Shown here: piece after piece, positions 1 through 9,010 of the stretch | Numbering within the stretch: position 1 is the first letter of the stretch | Layout of the letters: each line of letters begins with the position of its first letter | Origin: Chitinophagaceae bacterium UBA1946 | GTDB lineage: Bacteria; Bacteroidota; Bacteroidia; Chitinophagales; Chitinophagaceae | NCBI GenBank assembly: GCA_002336815.1 | Contig: DDEU01000042.1 | Coordinates: forward strand, 2,453 to 66,452 | DNA length: 64,000 nucleotides | Direction of reading: 5' to 3' | The notes under the pieces: generated by a model | Told to the model about the DNA's origin: nothing | What the model saw: the letters and a program-made list of their open reading frames with translations, nothing else | The model's database searches: none | Translations under genes and position numbers: made by a program

Positions 1-155
1 AATTAGCCAAAAATGTAATTGTAAATAAACGTAGTATGAAACCCGGTTACGCCGGTATTGAAAACGATTTATTCTTCCGCCCCAAAACCTCTATGCTATT
101 TGGCGATGCTAAAAAAGTGTTGCAGGACCTGGTGGCAGAAATAAAAAATGTTTAA
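1..155 (+). CDS. pntB: NAD(P) transhydrogenase subunit beta, C-terminal end (partial)
   Basis: The window opens inside a gene; the frame beginning at base 3 stays open to the TAA at 153-155. The about 50 residues include KRSMKPGYAGIEN and MLFGDAKK, which match the conserved end of the NADP-binding domain III of the transhydrogenase beta subunit (E. coli PntB ends with a very similar KRSM-GYAG...LFGDAK stretch). The enzyme is a membrane complex that couples proton movement to hydride transfer between NADH and NADP. The start and the alpha subunit lie to the left of the window. It is convergent with the beta-helix gene that ends at 213, and I see no strong terminator between them. Confidence 0.85.
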   Translation, partial: LAKNVIVNKRSMKPGYAGIENDLFFRPKTSMLFGDAKKVLQDLVAEIKNV

Positions 156-212
156 CCGGGTAATAGCCGCTTCTTAAAATCAACCTACTAAGTCCCGGAA
201 AAATCATTGCAT

Positions 213-2762
213 CTATTCCGTAACGTCAGCGATCAATATTTTACTGCTGAATGCCGGCAAAGTAATTACCCCATTATACACCGTTCCATCTACCGTTGTA
301 TATTTTTTATCCAATGCAATCTCCACTGGTTTATCCGTAGGGTTCACTTCAAACCGTACAAAATCACCGCCCTGTATTCTTTTAGCGTCAGCTTCATATA
401 ATTCAACATCATCCAAATAAAGGGTACAGGCATTCTTTTCAAACTCTATCACAAAATCTGCATTGGCAGAAATAGCAGGCTCCAGTAAAAATTCATGCAG
501 CTTTTTTACAGCGCCGAAAGGCCCGGTTTGGACTGGACTCAGTTTATCAAAGGGTGGTAAGGTTCTCCTTAGATACGCCCTTACAATACCACAATCAGAC
601 TTACCCAGGGTGTTAAAGCGGAGCATGTATTTTTTCCCGGCCATTATGCTACCAGCTTCGCCATGAACGAGTGAATAATGATTGGGTTCCGCTGTTCCGA
701 ATTCTATCCGCAACGATCCCTTGCCGGTGATAGCGCCATCATCATCCCATTTTCCTTTTGTATCACTCCCTTCAACCTTTACATCCGTGAGATCTTTTGC
801 AAAGTCCCCGTTATTGACGAGGTTCTTTCCCAATTTTTGCCTGAACAAAAATACCGGTATCAGTTTGGCTGGCTTTTTCGAATGCAGGTCCTGCCCTGTA
901 AAATCCTGCCAATGCTCCAAAGTAAGTGGCGATGGATAATTCATTGGTTTCCCTTCCACCTGGGAAAAAGTATAATTGAACGCCAGTGGATTGGCGATGT
1001 TATAATAATTGCTGTCGATGTTACCGGCCAATTTGATCGCTTCCCAAATAGTGAGTCCATCCGGCTGATCAAGCCCGGCATATAAAAAATTCCCCTGTAC
1101 CTGGTGATCTAAAAGCGCATAAAAAATATTGTGTGTTATATCGAGGTTGCCAAATTCCTGCCAACTGGTCCTTCTTGATGCACTCCACCCGGAGCCATTA
1201 TCAAAACAGGTATTATTGGTGATCTTTACTTCAAATGGATTATTCAATGCGATAGCTTTATTGCTTACATGCGCAATGGTATTTCCGGTAATTTCTACCC
1301 CCATTGAACCATTGTCCAGGTAGATACCTTCTGCCCTTCCAAGACCACCGGCAGCCTGTGAAGCTCCTTTTCCATTCAGGATGATATTCTCTTTAACGAT
1401 GCGATTGCTATACGGAAGCCCGGGCTTTTCCTTGGTAGCATCCACATAAGTGTAAATGCCGGCACCATCATCCAGGTTAAAACAATAATTGTTGACAACA
1501 TTGTGCTGCACTGTTACCTCATCGCCCTGGAACTGTATGCCGGTAAGCCCTGTACGTTCAACCAAATTATTTTCAATCAGCAAATTCTTTCTTGCAGTTG
1601 CTACGATGGCTTTATAATCCCGGTCGTCAAAAAAAGATCCCATGCCAATGAATACGCCGGTATTTTTTACCACGCAGTTACGCACCGTTACATTGTCTTT
1701 TCTTCCGTTCCGTATTTGTATGGCGTTCGACAATACATTGCTGATATTGACATGATCGACCAGCACATTGCCAGTCTCCCAAAAATGGATCGCCTTGGCG
1801 CCTATGTTTTTAAAACTGCAATCAGTAATGCTGATATTGCCTCCATCACGGTTGTACACAGCACTCAGGTTGGCGCCTTCAAAAGCAAGTCCATTGATAC
1901 TGATAAAAGAAAAATTTCCGGTGTTGAGGAGCGTATCTACCGTACTTATTTTAACGCTGTGTCCATTCAGGTCGCTACCGGTAAAAAACAACTGCAGGTT
2001 ACCGTTAGTGCTGTCAAAGAACCATTCTCCCTGCTGGTCGAGTGTACGGGCATCTTTCTGGAAAAAATAGCCATTGCCTTTGGTACCCGGGTAAACACTC
2101 GGTATGGCCCGGTTTATACCGCCATGGGCATAAGTATAAAAGATCGTATTCCCCTGCTGGCTGGTAACCCGGCATCGTTCTGCCGTCCAGTGATTTTTCC
2201 TGATCACCACTTCTGCACCTGTCCAGTTGATGGCACCAGAAAGCTGGTTATCGGTAATGGATCTGTTGGCATTGAAATCTTCATACCGCAGGTAGCCATC
2301 ATCGCCTGCATCCGCATTCGGATATCTTCCTATCTGTTGCAATACGGTATCCAGCAATACCACATTGGCACTTGATTTTGCCAACGGCGCAGGTGCCTCC
2401 CAGATATTACCGTCTTTTTTTACCCAATGCGTAACGGAAGTAAAACCACTGATAACAGGTGCAGCACCTTTCCCGTAGGCGGCGAAAACGATCAGGCTGT
2501 CTTTACTACCCGACCGACGAACTTTTATGGAGCCATAAAATGATTCGCTCCTTTTAAAAAAAATACTATCGCCCGGGCGAATGTGTTCCAGTTCAATATT
2601 GAGTTTATCGATGCTTTTCCAGGCCTGCGCCGGGGAGAGGCCGGTGTTGGCATCATTACCGGAATTGCTGATATAGTAATTGGCAGAAAATGCTGTGGCT
2701 GGAACAAGCATCCATATCATTGAAATGATCCTTACACAGAGTCCGGTTTTAAATACATTCAT
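213..2762 (-). CDS. Secreted right-handed parallel beta-helix protein with C-terminal CBM-like domain
   Basis: 849 residues. An N-terminal signal peptide (hydrophobic stretch ending near TAFSANYY) is followed by SGNDANTGLSPAQAWKSI, the typical opening of DUF1565-like/pectate-lyase-fold proteins. The middle has many short strand repeats of the PbH1 type (ISITDCSFKN, LVDHVNISN, VTVRNCVV, LLIENNLVE, VTVQHNVV), roughly residues 290-560. From about residue 647 (NLVNNGDF) to 780 there is a jelly-roll-like carbohydrate-binding module of the CBM4/9 type. The likely role is binding or cleaving polysaccharide outside the cell; no catalytic residues could be assigned. It lacks the type IX sorting domain seen on the other beta-helix protein at 53913. 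It is transcribed divergently from the enoyl-CoA hydratase. Confidence 0.85.
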   Translation of the reverse strand: MNVFKTGLCVRIISMIWMLVPATAFSANYYISNSGNDANTGLSPAQAWKSIDKLNIELEHIRPGDSIFFKRSESFYGSIKVRRSGSKDSLIVFAAYGKGAAPVISGFTSVTHWVKKDGNIWEAPAPLAKSSANVVLLDTVLQQIGRYPNADAGDDGYLRYEDFNANRSITDNQLSGAINWTGAEVVIRKNHWTAERCRVTSQQGNTIFYTYAHGGINRAIPSVYPGTKGNGYFFQKDARTLDQQGEWFFDSTNGNLQLFFTGSDLNGHSVKISTVDTLLNTGNFSFISINGLAFEGANLSAVYNRDGGNISITDCSFKNIGAKAIHFWETGNVLVDHVNISNVLSNAIQIRNGRKDNVTVRNCVVKNTGVFIGMGSFFDDRDYKAIVATARKNLLIENNLVERTGLTGIQFQGDEVTVQHNVVNNYCFNLDDGAGIYTYVDATKEKPGLPYSNRIVKENIILNGKGASQAAGGLGRAEGIYLDNGSMGVEITGNTIAHVSNKAIALNNPFEVKITNNTCFDNGSGWSASRRTSWQEFGNLDITHNIFYALLDHQVQGNFLYAGLDQPDGLTIWEAIKLAGNIDSNYYNIANPLAFNYTFSQVEGKPMNYPSPLTLEHWQDFTGQDLHSKKPAKLIPVFLFRQKLGKNLVNNGDFAKDLTDVKVEGSDTKGKWDDDGAITGKGSLRIEFGTAEPNHYSLVHGEAGSIMAGKKYMLRFNTLGKSDCGIVRAYLRRTLPPFDKLSPVQTGPFGAVKKLHEFLLEPAISANADFVIEFEKNACTLYLDDVELYEADAKRIQGGDFVRFEVNPTDKPVEIALDKKYTTVDGTVYNGVITLPAFSSKILIADVTE

Positions 2763-2803
2763 ATCGTGATTGGTATTATTTTAGTACACCCGATTGGCGC
2801 AAT

Positions 2804-2811
2804 CAAAAATA
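2804..2811 (-). promoter_or_regulatory. Bacteroidota -7 box for the beta-helix gene
   Basis: On the minus strand this reads TATTTTTG, a full match to the Bacteroidota -7 consensus TAnnTTTG, about 40 bases upstream of the ATG at 2762. No TTG sits at the canonical -33 distance, so the call rests on the -7 box alone. Confidence 0.4.
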
Positions 2812-2866
2812 ACTTTTACAAATCAAAAACCATCCTATTCCTGTCCCAATTAACAGCGAAATCACG

Positions 2867-2897
2867 TTTTTGAATGCGGGGATATTAATTACTTTTG
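2867..2897 (+). promoter_or_regulatory. Bacteroidota promoter of the enoyl-CoA hydratase
   Basis: TTTTTG at 2867-2872 (-33 region), a 17-base spacer, and TACTTTTG at 2890-2897 match the TTG...TAnnTTTG architecture. The -7 box ends only 11 bases before the ATG at 2909, so the 5' leader must be very short. This rules out the in-frame TTG at 2870, which lies inside the -33 element. Confidence 0.6.
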
Positions 2898-2908
2898 AAA
2901 AAAAATCT

Positions 2909-3685
2909 ATGTACACAACGCTTGCTTCGCAACTGAATGATGGCATCTATATACTTACCATCAACAGGCCTGAAAAATTAAACGCCCTGAACAGGGATGT
3001 ATTTACCGACCTCGATACCGCTGTAAAAGAGATCAACAGCAATCCTGCAATCAAGTCTGCCATCATCACCGGTGCCGGAACCAAAGCGTTTGTAGCGGGC
3101 GCAGATATTTCAGAATTTGGTGGATTGGATATTACGGCTGCCATGGCACTGGCCAAAAGAGGACAGGATATTTTCCTGGACATTGAGAACAGCCCCAAAC
3201 CCATCATTGCAGCCGTAAACGGTTTTGCGCTGGGTGGTGGCTGTGAGCTGGCAATGGCCTGTCATTTCCGCATTGCAAGTGACAATGCAAAATTTGGCCA
3301 GCCCGAAGTAAACCTTGGTTTGATACCCGGTTATGGCGGCACCCAACGGCTCACCCAATTGATCGGGAAGGGAAGAGCGATCGAATTACTCATCAGCGCA
3401 GCTATGATCGATGCCAATACAGCCTTACAATATGGCCTGGTAAATTATGTAGTTTCGCAGGCAGAACTCATTGACAAGGCAACCGCCATTTTACAACTGA
3501 TCAATACAAAGGCTCCCATTGCTGTTGGCAAATGTATTGAAGCCGCCAACGCAGTTTTTGATGAAGGCAAGAATGGATTCGCAGAAGAAGTAAAAGCTTT
3601 TGGCGCCTGCTTCGCAACCGATGATATGAAAGAAGGTACCACTGCATTCCTGGAAAAAAGAAAGGCGGTGTTCACCGGAAAATAA
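2909..3685 (+). CDS. Enoyl-CoA hydratase/isomerase family protein
   Basis: 258 residues, the normal length for a crotonase. It hydrates trans-2-enoyl-CoA in beta-oxidation or related acyl-CoA pathways in the cytoplasm. Visible family features are INRPEKLNALN near the start, the oxyanion-hole segment AFVAGADISEF, the glycine-rich NGFALGGGCELAMACHFRIAS with the first catalytic Glu region, and the second conserved block GQPEVNLGLIPGYGGTQRL. The ATG at 2909 is chosen because an upstream in-frame TTG (2870) falls in the promoter. It stands alone, with its own promoter and a strong terminator. Substrate chain length cannot be read from the sequence. Confidence 0.92.
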   Translation: MYTTLASQLNDGIYILTINRPEKLNALNRDVFTDLDTAVKEINSNPAIKSAIITGAGTKAFVAGADISEFGGLDITAAMALAKRGQDIFLDIENSPKPIIAAVNGFALGGGCELAMACHFRIASDNAKFGQPEVNLGLIPGYGGTQRLTQLIGKGRAIELLISAAMIDANTALQYGLVNYVVSQAELIDKATAILQLINTKAPIAVGKCIEAANAVFDEGKNGFAEEVKAFGACFATDDMKEGTTAFLEKRKAVFTGK

Positions 3686-3703
3686 TTTTTTCTGTTACTG
3701 ACT

Positions 3704-3735
3704 AAAAGCCATTTCCATAAGGAGATGGCTTTTTT
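3704..3735 (+). terminator. Rho-independent terminator after enoyl-CoA hydratase
   Basis: AAAAGCCATTTCC pairs with GGAGATGGCTTTT across an ATAA loop (one G-T wobble), followed by a T run. It sits 18 bases after the hydratase stop. Confidence 0.85.
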
Positions 3736-3843
3736 GCTTTGATAATAGTCATATTCATCAAAATACCCACCAGTACGGATAGCCGCTTTTTTTATATATG
3801 ATATTTTAGCGCCACATCTAATCTCATTAAAATCTTAACAGTT

Positions 3844-5310
3844 ATGAAACGTTCTTTCATTTTTGCAGCATTTTTATGCTGGAGCATCAGCGTGGCCGCC
3901 AATAACATCCAGGTGTCCGGTGTCAGTTACAACAGTGGCAATGGTACTGTTACCTTTAACATTAGTTGGGAAAACAGTTGGCGTGTAAGCACCGCACCCA
4001 ACAACTGGGATGCTGCCTGGGTATTTGTAAAGAGAAGAAATTGTGCTGATCAATTCTGGAAACAGCAATTCATCAGCGCTACAGGGCATACCGCTGCCAG
4101 TCCGCTGGAAGTACAGACCGTACCAGACTCCGTAGGGGTATTCATCCGCCGTTCAGCCAATGGCAGTGGCAATATTGCAGCAACTTCCGTTACTTTAAAA
4201 CTGGGTGATGTACCTGTTCCCTTTAACGAGTGGGACTTTAAAGTATTCGCCATTGAAATGGTATATGTGCCCCAGGGCGCTTTTTACCTGGGCAGTGGCG
4301 GCACCTCTTATTATGAATTTAGAACAGGCAATAGTGGCACACCCGGAACACCTTACCAGGTAACAAGCGAAAATGCCATCACATTTGCCAACACAGCCGG
4401 CAATCTTTGGGATAACAGTTCGGTGACTTCGGCCTATGCTCCCACCGGCAATGTGGTAGACGCCAATTTTCCAAAAGGATTCCGTTCATTTTATGCCATG
4501 AAGTACGAAGTATCGCAGGGTCAGTATGTAGATTTCCTGAACTCGGTTGCACAGGATATGGCTACCAGCAGGCAGCTTCTTCCGGCAGGCGGCTACCGCA
4601 ATACTGTTGCAGGCACCTGGCCTTCTTACACCAGTACTGCACCCGGCAGGGCGATGAACTATTTAGGCTGGGGCAATCTCTGTGCTTATTTAGACTGGAG
4701 TGGGTTAGCCCCGATGAGTGAAATGGAATATGAAAAACTATGCCGCGGTATCGCTGTGCCGGTGGCCAATGAATTTGCGTGGGGTGGCAATGCAGCAACC
4801 AGGGCCTTTACCCTGGCCAATGATGGTACCAACCAGGAAGAAGCTACCAACACGATTGCAGTGGGAACCGGCTTTGCCAATTTTGGTGGTAATGCAGGGG
4901 CTCCGCAGGGTCCGTTCAGGGTGGGCTTTGCAGCAAAATCAGCCACCAGCAGATTCGAAGCTGGTGCCGGCTATTATGGTAATATGGATCTCACAGGAAA
5001 TGTATACGAATATTGCACCAGCATTTACGGTGCTGCAACCAGTACTTTTAAATGGGATGCTCACGGTGACGGACAACTTAGTTTAGGCACGGGCTTCAGC
5101 AATGTAAACGGCTGGGTAAATCAAAACATTGTAGCGGATGGCGCTGCGGCAACGGGCGCATCTTTAAAAGGTGGTGGCTGGACAGATCGCATTGGTGTAA
5201 ATCTTGAAGACCAGGCATTGAGAGTTTCCAACAGGTATTACTCCGGTAATACTTACGGAAGCAACGGCATCAACTTTGGTGGCCGCGGCGTGCGCAGGGT
5301 ATTCAACTAA
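3844..5310 (+). CDS. Secreted SUMF1/formylglycine-generating-enzyme-like domain protein
   Basis: 488 residues. The signal peptide is MKRSFIFAAFLCWSISVAAN. Residues about 20-130 form an N-terminal domain (NNIQVSGVSYNSGNGTVTFN, then WVFVKRR) common in Bacteroidota surface proteins. From residue 139 (MVYVPQGAFYLGS) to the end is an FGE-sulfatase/SUMF1 fold: FYAMKYEVSQGQYVDFLN, CAYLDWSGLAPMSEMEYEKLCRG, MDLTGNVYEYC, and GVRRVF at the C-terminus. The paired cysteines that bind copper in true formylglycine-generating enzymes are not apparent, so it is probably a structural or binding variant. It ends 25 bases before the repeat protein at 5336, which suggests co-transcription. Confidence 0.85.
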   Translation: MKRSFIFAAFLCWSISVAANNIQVSGVSYNSGNGTVTFNISWENSWRVSTAPNNWDAAWVFVKRRNCADQFWKQQFISATGHTAASPLEVQTVPDSVGVFIRRSANGSGNIAATSVTLKLGDVPVPFNEWDFKVFAIEMVYVPQGAFYLGSGGTSYYEFRTGNSGTPGTPYQVTSENAITFANTAGNLWDNSSVTSAYAPTGNVVDANFPKGFRSFYAMKYEVSQGQYVDFLNSVAQDMATSRQLLPAGGYRNTVAGTWPSYTSTAPGRAMNYLGWGNLCAYLDWSGLAPMSEMEYEKLCRGIAVPVANEFAWGGNAATRAFTLANDGTNQEEATNTIAVGTGFANFGGNAGAPQGPFRVGFAAKSATSRFEAGAGYYGNMDLTGNVYEYCTSIYGAATSTFKWDAHGDGQLSLGTGFSNVNGWVNQNIVADGAAATGASLKGGGWTDRIGVNLEDQALRVSNRYYSGNTYGSNGINFGGRGVRRVFN

Positions 5311-5335
5311 ATCCATCATTTAAAAAACGGGTAGC

Positions 5336-6268
5336 ATGTCAATAAAAAAATATGCCCTGCAAAGTGTTTGGATCACGCTGTTATTATTTTCATCCACACT
5401 TTTATGGGCACAGAATGAACCATATGCCGGGGGCTTTGGCACGGGCGATAACAGCCAGGCTGCTGCGTTGATCAGTTGCAGTAATTTTCGTTTTAGCGGG
5501 GGTTTTGGTGATGGTGACAGCAGCAACAGTTCTTCGCTGCTCAATTGCAGCAACTTTAGGTTTGGTGGTGGCTTTGGTGATGGTGACAGCAGCGGCAATA
5601 CTGCCTTACAAGCCTGCAGCATTTTCCGCTTTGCAGGTGGCACGGGAGATGGCGACAGCAGCAACAATACTTCGGTGCTCAACTGCAATGTTTTTCGTTT
5701 TGCCGGCGACAGTGCTGATGGTGTTTCTTCCAATAATACCGACCTGCTAAACTGCAATCTCTTTCGTTTTTGGGGAGACAGCGGCCGTGGTTATACCAGC
5801 AACGAATACATAAAACCAAGAAATTTTTTGGGCAATGATACCAGTGTAACCATCATTTGTTCCAACGATACCTACAACCTGCTTTCCCTGTATAATATCA
5901 ATGGCATAGCTACTGTATGGAACAGCCCGACACCGGCAGCAGCAGGCTTAGGAAATTATACTGTTGTTGGTACTACAACGGGAGGATGCAGAGATACTGC
6001 TTTTACAATTGTAAAACAGGAAGTGATGTTATGGAACGGTGCTGTAAGCAACGACTGGCATACGGCGGCTAACTGGAGTGGGAATCATGTACCCACTGCC
6101 GTTACCCACGTGATTATACCCGGTGGCACGGCAAACCCCTGCGTTGTGAGCAATGCAGATGCAACAGCCGCCAGCGTGCAGGGAAAACTCTCAGGCAGCT
6201 TTTCTATCATCAATAACAAAAACTTACTGGTGAGCGGACATTGTGTTGTTTTGCCAACAGGACAATAA
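5336..6268 (+). CDS. Secreted protein with five 23-residue GGFGDGDSS...NC..FRF repeats
   Basis: 310 residues. A signal peptide (residues 1-26, cleavage after LLWAQ) is followed by five tandem 23-residue units at residues 31-145. The core is GGFGDGDSSN, then LLNC and FRF, with one cysteine per unit (C48, C71, C94, C117, C140, exactly 23 apart). Residues about 160-230 look like an Ig-like bacterial segment (IICSNDTYNLLSL...GNYTVVGTTTGGCRDTA). The rest (WNGAVSNDWHTAANWSGNHVPTAVTHVIIP) is a motif frequent in Bacteroidota surface proteins. No type IX sorting domain is visible, and the protein ends abruptly after VLPTGQ. It probably forms an operon with the SUMF1-like gene. Function unknown. Confidence 0.85.
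   Translation: MSIKKYALQSVWITLLLFSSTLLWAQNEPYAGGFGTGDNSQAAALISCSNFRFSGGFGDGDSSNSSSLLNCSNFRFGGGFGDGDSSGNTALQACSIFRFAGGTGDGDSSNNTSVLNCNVFRFAGDSADGVSSNNTDLLNCNLFRFWGDSGRGYTSNEYIKPRNFLGNDTSVTIICSNDTYNLLSLYNINGIATVWNSPTPAAAGLGNYTVVGTTTGGCRDTAFTIVKQEVMLWNGAVSNDWHTAANWSGNHVPTAVTHVIIPGGTANPCVVSNADATAASVQGKLSGSFSIINNKNLLVSGHCVVLPTGQ
5426..5770 (+). repeat. Five in-frame 69-bp tandem units encoding 23-residue repeats
   Basis: Five units of 69 bp (345 bp) encode AGGFGTGDNS.../SGGFGDGDSS.../GGGFGDGDSS.../AGGTGDGDSS.../AGDSADGVSS.... A partial, diverged sixth unit (WGDSGRGYTS) follows. The last full unit is more diverged than the middle three. Confidence 0.85.
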
Positions 6269-6291
6269 CCATTGAATCGTACATTTTTTTG

Positions 6292-6325
6292 CAAAGCAGC
6301 TTTACATAAAGCTGCTTTGTTTTTT
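6292..6325. terminator. Bidirectional terminator between convergent genes
   Basis: CAAAGCAGCTT pairs with AAGCTGCTTTG around a TACATA loop. A T run follows on the plus strand and an A/T-rich tract lies on the other side. It lies between the repeat protein (ends 6268) and the cytochrome c peroxidase (ends 6361, minus strand). Confidence 0.75.
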
Positions 6326-6360
6326 GTATGAACGACCCTGCAACACCTGCGGGTGACCTG

Positions 6361-7407
6361 CTATTTAAAAGGGTTAGAAAAGCGTACATCTGAAGTAACC
6401 GTATTATCGGTAAGCGTTTGCAAAAAGGCAAGGATGGTGGCCCTGTCCTGCGGCGCTACGCCGTGCGAAGGGATCCGGCTGCCAAGCATGGTGGGCACAT
6501 CGGCTACACTGCCGTTGTGGAAAAGATTGGTAGTGGTAGTAATATTCCGAAGGCTGCCTGCTTTAAATCGGTTCATATTTTCTATACCCTGGTCGTTTGC
6601 ATCCATCAAAGCAAAACCGGGTGCGTTTGAATTTAAAAAAGCAGGTGGCGTATGGCAGTTACCGCAGGCCGGTGTGCCGCCTGGCCCCGGTGCATTCAAA
6701 AATAATTGTTCTCCCGCTGCTTCTGCTGCCGTGAAGCTGGCAAGCCCCTGTTTTACCCTATCGTATTTTGCTTGGTAAGTGACAATACTCCTGCCAAACT
6801 GCGACAGTGCCCTGGCAATTCGAATGGTATCAATATCACTACTGCCAAAGGCTTTTGTAAAAAGTGGAGTGTAATAATCGAGCCCTTTTAATTTGCTTAC
6901 GAGGTTGCCCAGCGTCATTCCCATTTCTACATGGTTTTGTATCGGCTGCAATACCTGTGCTTCAAGCGTTGTGCTTCTCTCATCCCAAAACATTTTCCCT
7001 GATTTATAAAAACGCAGGTTGAGCAGGTTCATGGAAGTGCGGCTGGTAAGGCCACTATCAAATCCCAAACTGAATTGCCTGTTATCCGTAAAACCATTTT
7101 CCTGCTTGTGGCAGGAGGCGCAACTGATGGTATTGTTTACAGAAAGATGCTTGTCATAAAACAATACCCTGCCCAGTGTAGCACCATCATCTGTTATGGT
7201 ATTGCCGGCAGGGGTATTGTCATCAGTAGCAAGGGCTGCAGCGATGTGCGCCGGATAATTGATGTTGCTGTAATTATAGGCGGTGGCCGGCAGGTTGAGT
7301 ACACTGTTATCGCCGCTCACAGGAGTGGTATCTTTTTTAGAACAATCCTGTAACAGAAACACCATTAACAACAAAGCAGTAATTACCATGATTTTTTTTG
7401 CGGCCAT
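6361..7407 (-). CDS. Di-haem cytochrome c peroxidase (CcpA/MauG family)
   Basis: 348 residues. The N-terminal hydrophobic segment ends in FLLQDCSKKD, consistent with a lipoprotein anchored by that cysteine. Two CxxCH haem c sites are visible: CASCH in ISCASCHKQENGFTD, and CGNCH in PACGNCHTPPAF. DERSTTLEAQVLQPIQNHVEMGM and SLRNITTTTNLFHNGS are conserved family blocks. The enzyme reduces H2O2 in the periplasm using electrons from cytochromes or quinols. MauG-type relatives instead modify proteins, so the substrate is uncertain. No partner gene is adjacent. Confidence 0.9.
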   Translation of the reverse strand: MAAKKIMVITALLLMVFLLQDCSKKDTTPVSGDNSVLNLPATAYNYSNINYPAHIAAALATDDNTPAGNTITDDGATLGRVLFYDKHLSVNNTISCASCHKQENGFTDNRQFSLGFDSGLTSRTSMNLLNLRFYKSGKMFWDERSTTLEAQVLQPIQNHVEMGMTLGNLVSKLKGLDYYTPLFTKAFGSSDIDTIRIARALSQFGRSIVTYQAKYDRVKQGLASFTAAEAAGEQLFLNAPGPGGTPACGNCHTPPAFLNSNAPGFALMDANDQGIENMNRFKAGSLRNITTTTNLFHNGSVADVPTMLGSRIPSHGVAPQDRATILAFLQTLTDNTVTSDVRFSNPFK

Positions 7408-7575
7408 ACATAAATTTTAAGCTGGTGATGAATACCCGCCCTTTCAGACGATGTTAGTTCTTTATTCCTTCGCTGTCAAAAAAATATTTGAGCCAGGCAA
7501 AGAAGCCGGGTCTTTAAAAGATATTGCTTTAGAGAGCAACCGATAAATAACCGGTCAACATTTACACGCCGCCTT

Positions 7576-7583
7576 TATCTTTG
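7576..7583 (+). promoter_or_regulatory. -7 box of the fumC promoter
   Basis: TATCTTTG is a perfect TAnnTTTG match 29 bases before the fumC ATG. No clear TTG lies at -33. Confidence 0.45.
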
Positions 7584-7612
7584 CAGTTCAAATAAAACCA
7601 ACCCCTTATTTT

Positions 7613-9010
7613 ATGGATTACAGGATCGAAAAAGACACCATGGGTGAAGTGAGCGTACCAGTTGACGCCTACTATGGCGCACAAACACAACGCAGCATCG
7701 ATAACTTTAAAATTGCCCAGGATATCAACCGGATGCCGAAGGAGATCATCCGTGCTTTTGCGTATTTAAAACATGCGGCAGCGCTCACCAATTACGAAGC
7801 AGGTGTGTTGCCGAAAAAGAAGGCAGACCTGATTGGAAAAGTTTGTAAAGAAATTTTGGAAGGAAAACTGGATGCTTATTTTCCGCTGGTAGTATGGCAA
7901 ACGGGCAGCGGTACGCAAAGCAATATGAATGTGAATGAAGTGGTGGCATATCGTGGCCACGTGATCAACGGTGGCCAGTTGTCAGACAAAGAAAAATACC
8001 TGCACCCCAATGATGACGTAAACAAAAGCCAGAGCAGCAATGATACCTTCCCTACAGCGATGCACATTGCAGCCTATAAAATTTTGATCGAGACCACCAT
8101 ACCCGGAATCGAAAAACTCCGCAACACGTTAGATAAAAAAGCAAAGGCATTCAGGAAAGTAGTGAAGATAGGCCGTACGCATTTTATGGATGCTACACCA
8201 CTTACACTGGGCCAGGAATTCAGCGGCTATGTATCACAGTTAGATCATGGATTGAAAGCCATTAAAAATACACTGGCGCATTTGTCAGAACTGGCGCTGG
8301 GCGGCACCGCCGTAGGTACCGGTATCAATACACCTCCGGGGTATGATGTGAATGTGGCCAAACACATTGCCAAGCTCACCAAACTACCATTTGTTACCGC
8401 TAAAAATAAATTTGAAGCACTGGCTGCACATGACGCCATCGTGGAAGCACACGGTGCCTTGAAAACTGTTGCGGTAAGCCTGATGAAGATCGCAAATGAT
8501 GTACGCATGTTATCCTCCGGGCCACGTTCGGGTATTGGTGAAATATTCATCCCTGATAACGAACCAGGTTCTTCCATCATGCCGGGTAAAGTTAACCCTA
8601 CACAATGCGAAGCCTTAACGATGATCGCCGCACAGGTAATGGGCAATGATGTAGCCATTGGTATCGGCGGCAGTCTGGGCCATTTTGAACTGAATGTTTT
8701 TAAACCAGTAATGATCTACAATTTCCTGCACAGTGCAAGATTGATCGGTGATGGTTGCGTGTCGTTCAACGACAGGTGTGCTATCGGTATTGAACCGATC
8801 GCAGCAAATATCAAAAAGCATGTTGATAATTCACTCATGCTGGTAACTGCCTTAAATACAAAGATCGGGTACTACAAAGCAGCGGAGATTGCACAGAAAG
8901 CACATAAGGAAGGCACTACGTTAAAAGCCATGGCGGTAAAGCTTGGCTATCTCACCGAAAAAGAATTTGACGAATGGGTGATACCGGAGAAAATGGTAGG
9001 GAAGATTTAG
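7613..9010 (+). CDS. fumC: Class II fumarate hydratase
   Basis: 465 residues, the usual FumC length. It interconverts fumarate and malate in the TCA cycle without an iron-sulfur cluster. Diagnostic motifs are VWQTGSGTQSNMNVNEV, KSQSSNDTFPTAMH, GRTHFMDATPLTLGQEFSGY and the mobile active-site loop GSSIMPGKVNPTQCEA. Aspartase and argininosuccinate lyase share the fold, but the GTQSNMN and DATP signatures favour fumarase. It is monocistronic, with its own -7 box upstream and a strong hairpin downstream. Confidence 0.95.
   Translation: MDYRIEKDTMGEVSVPVDAYYGAQTQRSIDNFKIAQDINRMPKEIIRAFAYLKHAAALTNYEAGVLPKKKADLIGKVCKEILEGKLDAYFPLVVWQTGSGTQSNMNVNEVVAYRGHVINGGQLSDKEKYLHPNDDVNKSQSSNDTFPTAMHIAAYKILIETTIPGIEKLRNTLDKKAKAFRKVVKIGRTHFMDATPLTLGQEFSGYVSQLDHGLKAIKNTLAHLSELALGGTAVGTGINTPPGYDVNVAKHIAKLTKLPFVTAKNKFEALAAHDAIVEAHGALKTVAVSLMKIANDVRMLSSGPRSGIGEIFIPDNEPGSSIMPGKVNPTQCEALTMIAAQVMGNDVAIGIGGSLGHFELNVFKPVMIYNFLHSARLIGDGCVSFNDRCAIGIEPIAANIKKHVDNSLMLVTALNTKIGYYKAAEIAQKAHKEGTTLKAMAVKLGYLTEKEFDEWVIPEKMVGKI

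Noticed and set aside
2870..2908. Upstream in-frame TTG start for the enoyl-CoA hydratase
   Set aside because: The TTG lies within the -33 element and the extra 13 residues do not resemble the family; the ATG at 2909 is preferred.
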